49,174 nt of DNA from Arthrobacter silvisoli (GCF_003369445.1 NZ_QRCU01000071.1:1-49174); one strand, 5' to 3'; counted from the first letter of the stretch, positions 34,194-43,740 are shown. The notes: generated by a model not told the origin, from the letters alone. A program made the numbers and translations.

Positions 34194-35759
34194 TTAGTGG
34201 GTGCTGACGACGGCGATCGGCTCGCCGGAGACGTCGTCGTGCTTCTGCTTCCGGTCCGCGACCAGATAGTACGCGACGGCGGCCACGCCGGCCCCGAAGA
34301 ACCAGGCGAACGGTGCCACCGGCTCCAGCGCCGGGACGAAAGCGATCAGGATAGCGACGGCGGCCGCCGGGATCATGGCGGTGATCGCCTTGGGGTTCAC
34401 ACCCTTCTTGTAGAAGTAGGCGCTGCCCGGTGCCTCGCTGTACAGGGCGGGAACATCGACCTTGCCGCGGCGGATCAGCCAGTAGTCGGCCATGACCACG
34501 CCGAACAGCGGGCCGAGGAGGGCACCGAGGCCGCCCAGGAAGTACACGATCACCAGCGGGTTGTTGTAAAGGTTCCATGGCAGGATGACCAGGCCGATGG
34601 TGCCGCTCACCCAGGCCGCCTTGCGGAAGTTCAGGTGCTTGGGGAACAAGTTGGTCAGCGCGTAGACCGGGGCCACGAAGTTGGCCATCAGGTTCACGGC
34701 GATGGTCAGGATCAGGACCGCGAGGCAGGCCAGCACCAGCAGGAAGGTGTTGGGGATGCTTTGGATGATCTGTGAGGGGCTCTCGATGACGGTGCCGTTG
34801 ATCTTGTACTGGCCGCCGGCCAGGATCACCACGATGGCGCCGAAGACGAGCATGTTGATCGGGATGCCCCAGAAGTTGCCGCGGACGATCGACTGCTTGC
34901 TGACGGAGGAACGGGTGAAGTCGCAGAAGTTCAGCACGAAGGTGCCGTAGATGGAGACCCACAGGGCGCCGCCGGCGAAGATGGTGCGCCACATTTCGGC
35001 GCCTTCGAGGCCCTTGATGCCGGTCCACTGGATGGATCCGTGGGCTTCGAAGAAGACCCAGGCCGCCAGGAGCACCATGGTAACGAGGATGACGGGGCCG
35101 GCGAAGGCCTCGTACTTACGGATCATTTCCATGCCGAAGCTGACGATGACGAGCTGGATGATCCAGAGCGAAACGAAGGTGAGCCAGCCGAGGGTGGACA
35201 ATCCCAGGATCGAGTTGCCGTCCAGTTCCTTCAGTCCCGGGAACATTGCCACAAGCATCACGCGGAATACCACGGAAGCCAGGAAGGTCTGGATGCCGAA
35301 CCAGGCCACGGCGACCGCACCGCGGATGAGGCTGGCAAGCTGGGCGCCGCGGATGCCGAAGCTGATGCGGCTCATCACGGGGAACGGGACGCCTGTCTTG
35401 TAGCCCATGAACCCGGAGAAGTTCAGGAGTGCGAACAGCAGGGCAGCGCCGATGCCGAGGGCCACCAGAATCTGCCAGCCGCCCAGGCCGAGGGAGAAGA
35501 GCCCGACGGCGAAGGCGTAGTTGCCGAGGCTGTGGACGTCGTTGGCCCAGAGGGTGAAGATGCTGTAGCTGGTCCAGCGCCGCCCTTCCTTCTTGGTGGG
35601 GGCCAGGTCCACGTTGTACAGGGCGGGGCTGATGACGCGGCCTGCCGCGGCGGAGGCAGCGTCGCAGATCGCTTCGTTGGCCGCGTGATGGGTGGAACTT
35701 TTAGGCAACACTGCCTGTTCCGGAGCCGATGTGCTGCCGACCGGGGAAGTCGAATTCAT
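34194..35759 (-). CDS. NCS1 nucleobase/hydantoin/allantoin transporter
   Basis: A 521-residue twelve-helix cation symporter of the NCS1 family (Mhp1, PucI, CodB relatives). Family segments: SYSIFTLWANDVHSLGNYAFAVGLF in helix 1, TGVPFPVMSRISFGIRGAQLASLIRGAVAVAWFGIQTFLA with the WFG-x-Q substrate-site motif, NFCDFTRSSVSKQSIVRGNFWG, and LMANFVAPVYALTNLFPKHLNF. The soluble N-terminus of about 50 residues is ordinary for the PucI branch. ATG 35759 has GGAG eleven bases upstream. First gene of a three-gene operon with the racemase-like protein and SDR, so the substrate may be a hydantoin, allantoin or similar ring. Upstream lie two GGAA/TTCC dyads. Confidence 0.92.
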   Translation of the reverse strand: MNSTSPVGSTSAPEQAVLPKSSTHHAANEAICDAASAAAGRVISPALYNVDLAPTKKEGRRWTSYSIFTLWANDVHSLGNYAFAVGLFSLGLGGWQILVALGIGAALLFALLNFSGFMGYKTGVPFPVMSRISFGIRGAQLASLIRGAVAVAWFGIQTFLASVVFRVMLVAMFPGLKELDGNSILGLSTLGWLTFVSLWIIQLVIVSFGMEMIRKYEAFAGPVILVTMVLLAAWVFFEAHGSIQWTGIKGLEGAEMWRTIFAGGALWVSIYGTFVLNFCDFTRSSVSKQSIVRGNFWGIPINMLVFGAIVVILAGGQYKINGTVIESPSQIIQSIPNTFLLVLACLAVLILTIAVNLMANFVAPVYALTNLFPKHLNFRKAAWVSGTIGLVILPWNLYNNPLVIVYFLGGLGALLGPLFGVVMADYWLIRRGKVDVPALYSEAPGSAYFYKKGVNPKAITAMIPAAAVAILIAFVPALEPVAPFAWFFGAGVAAVAYYLVADRKQKHDDVSGEPIAVVSTH

Positions 35760-35788
35760 CGTGGGTCTCCACTTCTAACGTTGCTTCA

Positions 35789-35799
35789 CGGAAGTTCCG
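35789..35799. promoter_or_regulatory. CGGAA-G-TTCCG palindrome in NCS1 leader
   Basis: A perfect 5-bp inverted repeat about 30 bases upstream of the NCS1 start. It is close to the larger dyad at 35829-35843 and may be a second half of a regulatory region. Confidence 0.4.
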
Positions 35800-35828
35800 C
35801 CACGGCTGGATCGCTCTTCGGTGAGGAT

Positions 35829-35843
35829 TTCCACATAGCGGAA
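35829..35843. promoter_or_regulatory. TTCC-N7-GGAA dyad upstream of NCS1 transporter
   Basis: TTCCACATAGCGGAA lies 70-84 bases upstream of the NCS1 start. With one flanking base it matches the dyad near the uricase gene (46173-46191) at TTTCC, CA and CGGAA with the same spacing. The pattern is typical of IclR/AllR-type sites. No IclR gene is in the window. Confidence 0.5.
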
Positions 35844-35874
35844 TGAGAATTTTGAATGGTGAAATAACGATATG

Positions 35875-35922
35875 ACCCCGGTCACCCCTCCGTCAAGATG
35901 GCCCAGTCCTTACCCCGGTCAC
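35875..35922. repeat. Direct repeat ACCCCGGTCAC
   Basis: Two identical 11-base copies at 35875-35885 and 35912-35922, 37 bases apart, in the gap before the MocA-like gene. The second copy is 32 bases before its ATG. They could form a binding site for a regulator of the xdh-linked gene. Confidence 0.5.
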
Positions 35923-35953
35923 AATCAAGCGCCCGACGGGTATGGTTTGCCTC

Positions 35954-36562
35954 ATGTCCGCTTCTGTGCTCCCTCCCACCAGCGGCGTCCTGCTCGCCGC
36001 GGGCGCCGGAACCAGGCTCGGCCTCGGGCCCAAGGCGCTGCTGCCGTTCCGGGACCGCACCCTGGTGGAAGTCCTGGCCGACGTCCTCCTGGAAGGCGGT
36101 TGTTCCGAGGTACTCGTGGTGCTCGGCGCCGAGGCCGGGCGGGTAGCCGCACTGCCCGGCCTGTCCCGGCACCGGACGGTGGAGAACCCCCGGTGGCACG
36201 AAGGCATGGGCGGTTCCTTCCGCGCCGGAATCTCCGGTGCCGCCGCCGGAAACAATGTGATGGTCGCCTTGGTGGACCAGCCTGGGCTCAACCGTGAGAC
36301 CGTGGCCCGGCTGCTCCAGCAGCACCACCCTGAACGCATCACCGCCGCCGCCTACCGCGACCTCTCAGGAACGCTCCGCCGCGGCCATCCCCTGGTGATC
36401 GACGCCGCGTTGCGCGAACAGGTGGCCGGGTCCGCAGCGGGCGACGCCGGAGCCCGGCACTTCCTCAAGGCCCACCCCGGGCTGGTGGATCTGGTGGACT
36501 GTGGCGACCTCGCCGACGGCGGGGACGTGGACACGAAAGCGAACCTGCACCTGCTGGGCTGA
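35954..36562 (+). CDS. MocA-like molybdopterin cytidylyltransferase
   Basis: A 202-residue nucleotidyltransferase. The N-terminal loop GVLLAAGAGTRLGLGPKALLPFRDRTLVE is the nucleotide-binding signature; MVALVDQPGL carries the catalytic Asp-Gln pair; later RRGHPLVID and GDAGARHFL match the MocA/CoxC branch. Such enzymes make the molybdopterin cytosine dinucleotide cofactor of the xanthine dehydrogenase family. I chose ATG 35954 over the ATG at 35942. It converges on the xdh fusion gene with only eight bases between stop codons, which supports a role in maturing that enzyme. Confidence 0.88.
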   Translation: MSASVLPPTSGVLLAAGAGTRLGLGPKALLPFRDRTLVEVLADVLLEGGCSEVLVVLGAEAGRVAALPGLSRHRTVENPRWHEGMGGSFRAGISGAAAGNNVMVALVDQPGLNRETVARLLQQHHPERITAAAYRDLSGTLRRGHPLVIDAALREQVAGSAAGDAGARHFLKAHPGLVDLVDCGDLADGGDVDTKANLHLLG

Positions 36563-36570
36563 GTTCCCCT

Positions 36571-39348
36571 TTAGACGCCCACCTCTTCGCGGGCCTTCTC
36601 CTTCAGGCCGAGGTAGATCTTGTCCCGGGCGATCGGGAGTTCGGCGAAGCGCACGCCGGTGGCGTTGCGGATGGCGTTCGCGAGCGCCGGCGCCACCGGG
36701 TTGAAGGGGCTTTCGCTCATCGATTTCGCACCCAGCGGGCCGAGCTCGTCGTTCGTCGAGGCGAAGTACACCTCGCTGCGCGGCACGTCCGCGAAGGAGG
36801 GGATGTGGTACTGCCGCAGGATGTCGGTGGTGACGCGGCCGGCGTCGTCCACTTTCACTTCCTCGTACAGCGCAACGCCCAGGGCCTGCGCGATCCCGCC
36901 CTCGATCTGGCCGCGGCACTGCCGCGGGTTGACCACCACGCCGGCGTCCGCGGCCTGCACGCTCTGCAGGATCCGCAGTTCGCCGGTGCCGGTATTCACA
37001 GCCACCCGGAAACCTTGGACGTTGAACGCGACCGAACGGGGAGTGCCGCCCCAGCGGCCCTCGGCGGAAAGTTCGACGCCGGCCCGGTGCGCCGCGCCGT
37101 ACACCTCGGACAGCGGTACCCGGCGTTCCCCGCACACGACGCTGCCGCCGTCGAGCACACAGTCAGCCTCCGGGACGCCGCTCAGCGCGGCCGCCACCGT
37201 GCGGATCCGGCGGGCCAGTTCCTGGGCGGCAAGCAGCGTCGCCTGCCCGGCCACCACGGTGCCGGCAGAACCGAAAGCGCCGGTGTCGTGCTCCACCAGG
37301 TCCGTGTCGGACTGCCGCACCGCTACCTTCGGGGCTTCCGTGCCCAGGGCCGTCGCCGCGAGCTGGGAGTGCACCGTGGTGGTGCCGTTGCCGAACTCGG
37401 CGGTCCCGACGGCGGCATCGTACGTGCCGTCGGGCAGCAGGCGCAGGCGGGTGTGGGCATAGTGGCCGCGCGGCGGGACGGTGTCGATCATGGACAGCGC
37501 GGAGCCGGTCCCGGTGACCCATTCCGGGCCGAGGTCGTCCAAGCCGGCGCTCCGGTAACGTTCTCCCCCACGGTCCAGGGCGTCGCGCACGAGCCGGATG
37601 CATTGTTCGAGGCCGTAGCTGCCGTAGTGCACATCCTCTTCCGGTTCAGGCTGCGTGGAGAGCATGTCATCGCCGGGACGGACCATGTTCTTCAGGCGGA
37701 AGTCCAGGGGGTCCATGCCGATGCCTTCGGCGAGTTCGTCGATGGCGGATTCGATCGCGAAGATCATCTGGCTCAGCCCGTAGCCGCGGAAGGCGCCGGC
37801 CGGAACCGTGTTGGTGTACACGGCCCGGGCGTCCACCTTCTTGTTGGCACAGTTGTACACCGCCAGCGATTCCCCGCAGCCGTGGAACATGACCCCGGGG
37901 GCATGGTTCCCGTAAGCGCCGGTGTTGGTGACCACGTCCAGCTGGAGCGCGGTGAGCAGGCCTTCCCGGTTGGCCCCGGCCTTGAGCTTGATGGTGAAGG
38001 GGTGGCGCGTGGTGGTGGCGGTGAACTGCTCGGTGCGGGTGAACTCCAGCTGCACGGGGCGGCGGAGCTTCAGGGCGGCGAGCGCCACCAGGTCTTCCGT
38101 GAGCACTTCCTGCTTGCTGCCAAAACCGCCGCCCACCCGGCCGGCGACCACCCGGACGCGGTCCTCGGACAGGTCGAACACCCGGGCCAGGGTGCGCTTG
38201 ACCAGGAACGGCACCTGGCTGGAACTGCGGACCACCAGCCGGCCCTCGTCGTCGAGCCAGGCGATCGAGGCGTGCGTCTCCATGGCCACGTGCTGGACGC
38301 GCTGGGTCCGGTAGGTCTTCTCGTGGATGACGTCCGCGGCGGCGAACCCCGCGGCCACGTCGCCCAGTTCCGAGTGGACCTCGGCCACCACGTTTTCCAG
38401 GGGCCGGGAGATCCGGCTGGCTTCGCCGTCCTTGTCGCCATGGACCGCGGGAGCGCCGGGCTGCAAGGCGTCGGCCGGGGTGAAGACGGCGTCCAGGAGT
38501 TCGTATTCGACCTCGACCGCGCGTGCCCCGGCTTCCGCCGCGGCCACCGAGTCGGCGACGACGGCGGCCACCCGCTGCCCGATGAAGCGCACCACGTCGT
38601 CGAGCACCCGGGTGTCGTCGGGGTCGTCGGTGTAGAGCTCGTGCTGGGCCGTGGAGAACAGCTGCGCCGGGGCGTCCTCGTGGGTGAAGACGGCCACGAC
38701 ACCGGGAACACGGAGTGCCGGCGCGGTGTCGATGGACACGATCCTTGCGTGGGCGTGCGGCGAGCGCAGCAGCTTCAGGTGCAGCAGCCCCGGGAGCTGA
38801 TCGGGCGGGACGTCGAGGGTGTAGCGGGCGGTGCCGGTGACGACGGCATGCCCCGCCGGGGCGGGAACGTTGTCACCGAGCCGGCCGGCGCCGGATCCGG
38901 CGTGCTCTGCCGTGCCGCAGACGGCGTCGGCAATGGAGCGGTAGCCGGTGCAGCGGCAGAGGTTGCCCTTGAGGCTGCGGGGCAGGTTGGCTTTCTGCTC
39001 CTCGTCGAAGGTGGCGGCTGTCATCATCATGCCTGCCGTGCAGAAGCCGCACTGGAAGCCTTGGTTCTCGAGGAACTGTTCCTGCACGGGATGCAGCTCC
39101 CCCTCGGCGCAGCCAGCGGAAGCGGGCAGGCCTTCAATGGTGGTGACCGAGTGCCCCTCGGCGCGCACCGCGGGGTAGATGCAGCTGTGCACCGGGGTGC
39201 CGTCCACGTGGACCGTGCAGGCGCCGCAGTCGCCGCCGTCGCAGCCCTTCTTGACCCCGAAGTTGCCCTGTTCGCGCAGGAAGGTCCGCAGGCACTGGCC
39301 CGGTCGCGGCGCCTCCATTGCGGGGGTTCCGTTGATCTCAATGGCCAT
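36571..39348 (-). CDS. Xanthine dehydrogenase-family fusion: [2Fe-2S] + molybdopterin domains
   Basis: A 925-residue protein joining two usual subunits. Residues 1-155: two [2Fe-2S] clusters, C36/C41/C44/C56 (ferredoxin-like) and C100/C103/C131/C133 (helical). From about 165 on: molybdopterin domain with [40 protein letters not shown], and [21 protein letters not shown], where the Glu after SMS aligns with the catalytic Glu of xanthine dehydrogenase (usual GVGEPP). Electrons pass to the separate FAD subunit upstream. The gene overlaps the FAD subunit gene by eleven bases. The substrate is probably a purine (hypoxanthine/xanthine) by context, but other N-heterocycles are possible. Confidence 0.9.
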   Translation of the reverse strand: MAIEINGTPAMEAPRPGQCLRTFLREQGNFGVKKGCDGGDCGACTVHVDGTPVHSCIYPAVRAEGHSVTTIEGLPASAGCAEGELHPVQEQFLENQGFQCGFCTAGMMMTAATFDEEQKANLPRSLKGNLCRCTGYRSIADAVCGTAEHAGSGAGRLGDNVPAPAGHAVVTGTARYTLDVPPDQLPGLLHLKLLRSPHAHARIVSIDTAPALRVPGVVAVFTHEDAPAQLFSTAQHELYTDDPDDTRVLDDVVRFIGQRVAAVVADSVAAAEAGARAVEVEYELLDAVFTPADALQPGAPAVHGDKDGEASRISRPLENVVAEVHSELGDVAAGFAAADVIHEKTYRTQRVQHVAMETHASIAWLDDEGRLVVRSSSQVPFLVKRTLARVFDLSEDRVRVVAGRVGGGFGSKQEVLTEDLVALAALKLRRPVQLEFTRTEQFTATTTRHPFTIKLKAGANREGLLTALQLDVVTNTGAYGNHAPGVMFHGCGESLAVYNCANKKVDARAVYTNTVPAGAFRGYGLSQMIFAIESAIDELAEGIGMDPLDFRLKNMVRPGDDMLSTQPEPEEDVHYGSYGLEQCIRLVRDALDRGGERYRSAGLDDLGPEWVTGTGSALSMIDTVPPRGHYAHTRLRLLPDGTYDAAVGTAEFGNGTTTVHSQLAATALGTEAPKVAVRQSDTDLVEHDTGAFGSAGTVVAGQATLLAAQELARRIRTVAAALSGVPEADCVLDGGSVVCGERRVPLSEVYGAAHRAGVELSAEGRWGGTPRSVAFNVQGFRVAVNTGTGELRILQSVQAADAGVVVNPRQCRGQIEGGIAQALGVALYEEVKVDDAGRVTTDILRQYHIPSFADVPRSEVYFASTNDELGPLGAKSMSESPFNPVAPALANAIRNATGVRFAELPIARDKIYLGLKEKAREEVGV

Positions 39349-40312
39349 TCGGGGCCTCCTTCGTAGGGGCAGGAGCGGGTGCAGCGGAAGGCTGGGCGGA
39401 CGTGGCGTGCGGTGTGCCGGAAGCGTTCCAGAAGTCCCCGGAGACCCGGATCCCTTCGCCCAGGAGTTCGGCGCGGATTTTCTCCGCCAGGCGGAACGTC
39501 ATGTCGCGGCGCCAGGCGGGCAGGCCGTGGATGTCGTCGTGGTACAGCTCCGCCGGAATCGAGCGTTCGACGGCGGCGGCCAGCTGCTGCGCGTCCGGCA
39601 GCCCGGCCGCGGCGAAGCGCAGCTGCACCGGGCGTTTGGTGGCGGCCGTGACAGTCAGGACCAGTCCGCCGTCGGGGTCCAGGCGCCCGGTCAGCAGCAC
39701 GCCGGAGCGGCCGAGGTTGCTCAGCGAGAGCCGCCGGAACGCCACCTTGGCGGACAGCGCCGCTGCCGGGACGAAGATGCTGCGCAGCAGCTCGCCGGGG
39801 GCCAGGCAGTTCGTGGCGTCGCCGGTGACGAAATCCGCCACCGGGACGGTGCGGGAGCTGCCGCCGGGGCCGAGGATGGTGGCGGTGGCGTCGAGCCCGG
39901 CGCAGAGGGAGATCATGGGCCCGGCAGGCAGCGAGGTGCAGATGTTGCCGCCAACGGTGGACATGTTCCACACCTTGAAGGAGGCCACGAAGGAATCGCA
40001 GCAGGGCCGGAAAAGGTCCAGGCCGGGCCAGCTTCGGCCGGCCACGGACGCGGACTCCGGCAGGGCATAAAGCTCCGCGACCGTGCAGGTGGCGGCGAGT
40101 TCGATGCCGGCGTCGCTCAGGGTGACGGGTGTCCAGCCGGCCTGGCCCAGGTCCAGCAGGCGCCGCAACGGCCCGCCGTCGGAGACCAAGCGGCCGAAGG
40201 CGAAGCTGCCGTAGGAGAACAGCACCGTTCCGCCTGCCAGCCAGGCGTCGCCGTCGCGCCATTCGGCCGGGTCGGTGGTAGGCACCACCGCCTCGATGGT
40301 GTTCATGTCCAT
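39338..40312 (-). CDS. FAD-binding subunit of molybdopterin dehydrogenase
   Basis: A 324-residue CO dehydrogenase flavoprotein-type subunit that passes electrons from the iron-sulfur clusters to NAD or another acceptor. Seen: LAGGTVLFSYGSF in place of the usual GGTDLL loop, SVGGNICTSLPAGPMISLCAGLDATATILG (the VGGNI-x-T-x-S-P-A-GD motif), and the C-terminal GLPDAQQLAAAVERS arm. It overlaps xdhC (ten bases) and the fusion gene (eleven bases), so all three are one translationally coupled operon. ATG 40312 has AAGG upstream. Confidence 0.9.
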   Translation of the reverse strand: MDMNTIEAVVPTTDPAEWRDGDAWLAGGTVLFSYGSFAFGRLVSDGGPLRRLLDLGQAGWTPVTLSDAGIELAATCTVAELYALPESASVAGRSWPGLDLFRPCCDSFVASFKVWNMSTVGGNICTSLPAGPMISLCAGLDATATILGPGGSSRTVPVADFVTGDATNCLAPGELLRSIFVPAAALSAKVAFRRLSLSNLGRSGVLLTGRLDPDGGLVLTVTAATKRPVQLRFAAAGLPDAQQLAAAVERSIPAELYHDDIHGLPAWRRDMTFRLAEKIRAELLGEGIRVSGDFWNASGTPHATSAQPSAAPAPAPTKEAPNGH

Positions 40313-41508
40313 TGCTGTGCCTTTCCGGCCGTGCTCGGTGAAGTGTTCGTTGAAAAGTCTGCTGTGTGGATGGGGCCGCTGCGGTCCTTGAGGGGCGCGC
40401 TCGAGGCGCCGCTCCGGGAGGCGATGATTTCCGCCGTGACGGAGACGGCCACCTCGGCGGGGGTGACCGCGCCCAGGTCAAGGCCGATCGGCGAATGCAG
40501 CCGCTGCAGTGCCTCGGCCGGGGTGCCGTCGGCCAGCAGGGAGTCCACCCGTTGGCGGTGGCTGCGCCGCGAACCCATGGCCCCCACGTAGGCGAGCCCG
40601 GGTTTCACGGCCAGCTCCAGGGCGGTGCGGAGCAGCGGAATGTCGAACTTCGGATCGTGGCTGAGCACGCACACCACGGTGCGTGCGTCGATCCGTCCGG
40701 CCGCGGCCTCGGCGGCGAGGTAGCGGTGCGGCCAGGCGGTGGCCAGCTGGTCGGCCGCGCTGAAGCGCTCCTGGCCTGCAAAGGCCGGCCGTGCATCGCA
40801 CAGGGTCACGTGGTACCCGAGCAGTTGGCCGGCCGGGATGAGTGCCGCGCCGAAGTCGTTGGCGCCGAAGACCAGCATGCGCGGAGCGGGCAACCGGCTT
40901 TCGACGAAGAGGGTGACGGGTTCCGTTTCGGGATCGCAGCCGTCCGGGGCTTCCAGGCGCACCAGCCCGGCCCGGCCGCCGCGCAGCAGCGGCTCAAGCT
41001 GGACGGCCGCCGCGCCGAGCAGTGCCGGATCGTGTCCCAGCAGGCGCGCCAGTTCCGCCGATCCGGCGGCGCTGAAGGCCGCGGGATCGCCGACGACGAC
41101 GGTTCGCCCCGGTGCGTCGAGCCGGCGGATGAGGGCCAGGGCGGCGCCGGCGTCACCTCCCGCCAGCGCGCTCAGGCCGGCAAGTTCGCCCGGTTCCGCC
41201 GGCTGGATGTGGACTTCCAGTTCTCCGCCGCAGCTGAGCCCGGCGGCGAAGGCGTCCTCGGCGCTGTAGCCGAACAGCTCACGGCGGCTGCCGCCGTCGC
41301 GCATTGATTCAAGGGCCGCCTCGACGACGGCTCCTTCGACGCATCCGCCGGACAGGCTGCCCAGGACCTCGCCGTGTTCGGAAACCAGCATCGAGGTGCC
41401 CATGGGCCGGGGAACGGAACCGCCGCAGGCCACGATGGTGGCCACAGCACAGCGCTGGCCGCTCAGGGCTGGTTGCCAGCTGCCGAGTGTCGGCATCAGA
41501 TCCAGCAT
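40303..41508 (-). CDS. xdhC: XdhC/CoxI family molybdenum cofactor insertion protein
   Basis: A 401-residue chaperone that binds and delivers sulfurated molybdenum cofactor to xanthine dehydrogenase family enzymes. N-terminal XdhC/CoxI domain: VATIVACGGSVPRPMGTSMLV and LSGGCVEGAVVEAA. C-terminal Rossmann part: MLVFGANDFGAALIPAGQLLGYHVTLCDARPAF, VCVLSHDPKFDIPLL, YVGAMGSRRSHRQR, and LHSPIGLDLGAVTPAEVAVSVTAEIIA. First gene of the operon, which fits its maturation role. I chose ATG 41508 with AAGGAAG eight bases upstream over the GTG at 41517. A 13-bp hairpin sits just before the ribosome site. Confidence 0.93.
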   Translation of the reverse strand: MLDLMPTLGSWQPALSGQRCAVATIVACGGSVPRPMGTSMLVSEHGEVLGSLSGGCVEGAVVEAALESMRDGGSRRELFGYSAEDAFAAGLSCGGELEVHIQPAEPGELAGLSALAGGDAGAALALIRRLDAPGRTVVVGDPAAFSAAGSAELARLLGHDPALLGAAAVQLEPLLRGGRAGLVRLEAPDGCDPETEPVTLFVESRLPAPRMLVFGANDFGAALIPAGQLLGYHVTLCDARPAFAGQERFSAADQLATAWPHRYLAAEAAAGRIDARTVVCVLSHDPKFDIPLLRTALELAVKPGLAYVGAMGSRRSHRQRVDSLLADGTPAEALQRLHSPIGLDLGAVTPAEVAVSVTAEIIASRSGASSAPLKDRSGPIHTADFSTNTSPSTAGKAQQWT

Positions 41509-41531
41509 GGGAATCACTTCCTTTACGGTGG

Positions 41532-41561
41532 CGTTCCGGGCGGGAGGGCCCGCCCGGAACG
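41532..41561. other. Hairpin just upstream of xdhC
   Basis: A perfect 13-bp stem (CGTTCCGGGCGGG and complement) with loop AGGG. On the minus strand it lies 24 bases before the xdhC ATG and 95 bases after the permease stop. No T run follows, so it is either a terminator of the permease operon or a leader structure of the xdh operon. Confidence 0.6.
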
Positions 41562-41586
41562 ATTCGCGATCCTGCCACTAGTCTTG

Positions 41587-41611
41587 TTCTTCCCCTTGTT
41601 TCTGGGAAGAA
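41587..41611. promoter_or_regulatory. TTCTTCCC-N9-GGGAAGAA dyad upstream of xdhC
   Basis: A perfect 8-bp inverted repeat in the permease-xdhC gap, 79-103 bases before the xdhC ATG. It could be an operator of the xdh operon or a second terminator stem of the permease gene. Confidence 0.45.
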
Positions 41612-41655
41612 GGCGCACGGGCAGGCGGGACAGGGCGTGTGAGGTTGAGGCGGCC

Positions 41656-43230
41656 TCAGACGCCCAGCAACGCGTTGATGGGCCCGCGGGCGAAATAGAC
41701 CAGGAAGCCGGCGGTGACCACCCACATGAGCGGATGGACTTTCCGGGCCCGGCCGGAGGCGGCGCTCACCACGGTGTAAGAGACGAATCCGACGCCGATG
41801 CCATTGGCGATCGAGTAGCTCAGCGGCATCGTCACGATGGTGAGGAACGCGGGCAGCGCGATGGAGAACTTGGTGAACTTGATCTCCCGGATCTGCGCCA
41901 TCATCATCGCGCCGACCACCACCAGGGCGGCTGCTGCGACTTCCAGCGGAACCACCGAAGTCAGCGGCGTGAAGAACATCGAGCCCAGGAACAGGACCCC
42001 GGTGACCACGGAGGCCAGGCCCGTGCGGGCGCCTTCGCCGATGCCCGCTGCCGAGTCGATGTACACGGTGTTGGAGGAGCCGGAGGTTGCACCGCCGAGC
42101 ACCGCGCCCATGCCCTCAACGATGAAGGCCGACTTCAGCTTGGGGAACGTGCCGTCCTTGTGGGCCACGCCGGCGCTCTTCGCCAGGCCGGTCATGGTGC
42201 CCATCGCGTCGAAGAAGTTGGTGAACACCAGGGTGAAGACCAGCATGGTGGCTGCGAGGCCGCCGATCCGGGCAAAGGAACCGAAGAGATCGAACTGGCC
42301 CACCAGGCCCAGGTCGGGAACGGACACCAGGTGTCCTGAGAGCACCGGCGTGTTGAGGTGCCACCCGCCGGGGTTGTCCGCACTGCCGGGACCGATCCGG
42401 AACACGGCCTCGGCAACAGCGGCGAGGACGGTCGTAGCGACGATGCCGATGAGCAGGCCGCCTTGGATCCTGCGTGCCACGAGGATACCCATGACCAGCA
42501 GTCCGACGATGAAAACGAGTGTGGGGATGGACGTGATGGATCCATCGTTGCCGAGCTGGACCGGCGGACCGCCCTTGGTGGGGCGGACAAAACCGGAGTC
42601 GACGAAGCCGATGAAGGCGATGAACAGGCCGATGCCGACCGTGATGGCGGCCTTGAGTTCCTTGGGGACAGCCTTGAAGATCGCCGTCCGGGCGCCAGTA
42701 GCACCGAAGAGGACGATCAGGATGCCGTTGATGACCACCAGGCCCATGGCTTCAGGCCACGTGACCTCCTGGATCACCGCGACGGCGAGGAAGGAGTTGA
42801 TGCCCAGGCCGGCCGCGAGGCCGAAGGGCAAGTTGGCCACCAAGCCGAAAACGATGGTCATGACCCCGGCGGTGAGGCCGGTGACCGCGCCGACCTGTGC
42901 GGCCGGGAGCCACCCGCCCGTGACATCCGTGGGGGCGTTCTCCGCCGAGAAGCCGCCCAGGATGAGCGGGTTGAGGATGACGATGTAGGCCATGGTGAAG
43001 AACGTGACCAGGCCGCCGCGGAATTCGCGGGCCAGCGTGGAACCACGCTTGGAGATCTGGAAGAACGTGTCCAGGAAGCTCGGCGGCTTCTTGCCGTTGC
43101 TGCTACCGCCGGCTCCACCGGCAGGTGCGGGCTTTGCGTGTGCCGCTGCGGGCCCTGCGCCGGGTTTTGTGCCGGGTTTTGTGCCCAGGAGCGCAGCCTG
43201 CTTTTCAGCGGAATTGTCCAGGATTGTCAT
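41656..43230 (-). CDS. NCS2 family permease, AzgA/PbuG-type (adenine/guanine/hypoxanthine)
   Basis: A 524-residue purine symporter. After a Pro/Ala-rich soluble N-terminus of about 50 residues come REFRGGLVTFFTMAYIVILNPLILGG, GLAAGLGINSFLAV, GIGLFIAFIGFVDSGFV, FFDAMGTMTGLAKSAG, and GATSGSSNTVYIDSAAGIGEGARTGLASVV, all AzgA/PbuG hallmarks. Likely substrates are adenine, guanine or hypoxanthine. I start at ATG 43230; a GTG at 43239 is also possible and neither has a clear ribosome site. It follows the guanine deaminase-like gene by 15 bases, so uptake and deamination are coupled in one operon. Confidence 0.92.
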   Translation of the reverse strand: MTILDNSAEKQAALLGTKPGTKPGAGPAAAHAKPAPAGGAGGSSNGKKPPSFLDTFFQISKRGSTLAREFRGGLVTFFTMAYIVILNPLILGGFSAENAPTDVTGGWLPAAQVGAVTGLTAGVMTIVFGLVANLPFGLAAGLGINSFLAVAVIQEVTWPEAMGLVVINGILIVLFGATGARTAIFKAVPKELKAAITVGIGLFIAFIGFVDSGFVRPTKGGPPVQLGNDGSITSIPTLVFIVGLLVMGILVARRIQGGLLIGIVATTVLAAVAEAVFRIGPGSADNPGGWHLNTPVLSGHLVSVPDLGLVGQFDLFGSFARIGGLAATMLVFTLVFTNFFDAMGTMTGLAKSAGVAHKDGTFPKLKSAFIVEGMGAVLGGATSGSSNTVYIDSAAGIGEGARTGLASVVTGVLFLGSMFFTPLTSVVPLEVAAAALVVVGAMMMAQIREIKFTKFSIALPAFLTIVTMPLSYSIANGIGVGFVSYTVVSAASGRARKVHPLMWVVTAGFLVYFARGPINALLGV

Positions 43231-43245
43231 CTCAGCCACCGGGCC

Positions 43246-43740
43246 CTAGTAGTCGATCCTGGAATCGAGGGTGTTCCACGTGGTGAACGGCTGAATGACG
43301 GGCGGGGCCTGGGGGTCGCCCAGTTCCAGCCTGGCGACCGGCATCAGTTCGTCCCGGTTGTCGTTCTCGAAGTATTCGTAGAAGACGGCGTCGTCGAAGC
43401 CGACGGAGGCGGCGTCGTGCCGGTCCGCTGCGAAGAACACGCGGTCGACGCGGGCCCAGAGCGCGGAGGCCAGGCACATGGGGCATGGTTCGCAGCTGGT
43501 GTAGAGGGTGGCGCCGCTCAGATCGAAGGTTCCGAGTTCGCGGCAGGCGTTGCGGATGGCGGTGACTTCAGCGTGGGCCGTGGGGTCGTTGCTGGCCGTG
43601 ACGCGGTTGACGCCTTCGAAGGCCCTGCCGTCCGCGGTGACGACGACGGCGCCGAACGGCCCGCCGCTGTTCAGGACATTGGCAGTTGCCAGTTCGATGG
43701 AGGTGGCCAGGAACTTTTCGGCCGTGACGGTTGTACTCAT
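43246..43740 (-). CDS. Guanine deaminase-like nucleoside/nucleobase deaminase (CDA fold)
   Basis: A 164-residue zinc deaminase. Zn ligands: H56 in the HAE motif (AHAEVTAIRNAC, proton shuttle E58) and C86/C89 in TSCEPCPMC. Length and the C-terminal tail with FEYFENDNRDELMPVARLELG-like acid-rich helix fit B. subtilis GuaD-type guanine deaminase, which converts guanine to xanthine plus ammonia. Adjacent to a purine permease, which supports this. ATG 43740 has AAGGAAG nine bases upstream. The ribosome site lies in a small hairpin (43748-43766). Confidence 0.88.
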   Translation of the reverse strand: MSTTVTAEKFLATSIELATANVLNSGGPFGAVVVTADGRAFEGVNRVTASNDPTAHAEVTAIRNACRELGTFDLSGATLYTSCEPCPMCLASALWARVDRVFFAADRHDAASVGFDDAVFYEYFENDNRDELMPVARLELGDPQAPPVIQPFTTWNTLDSRIDY

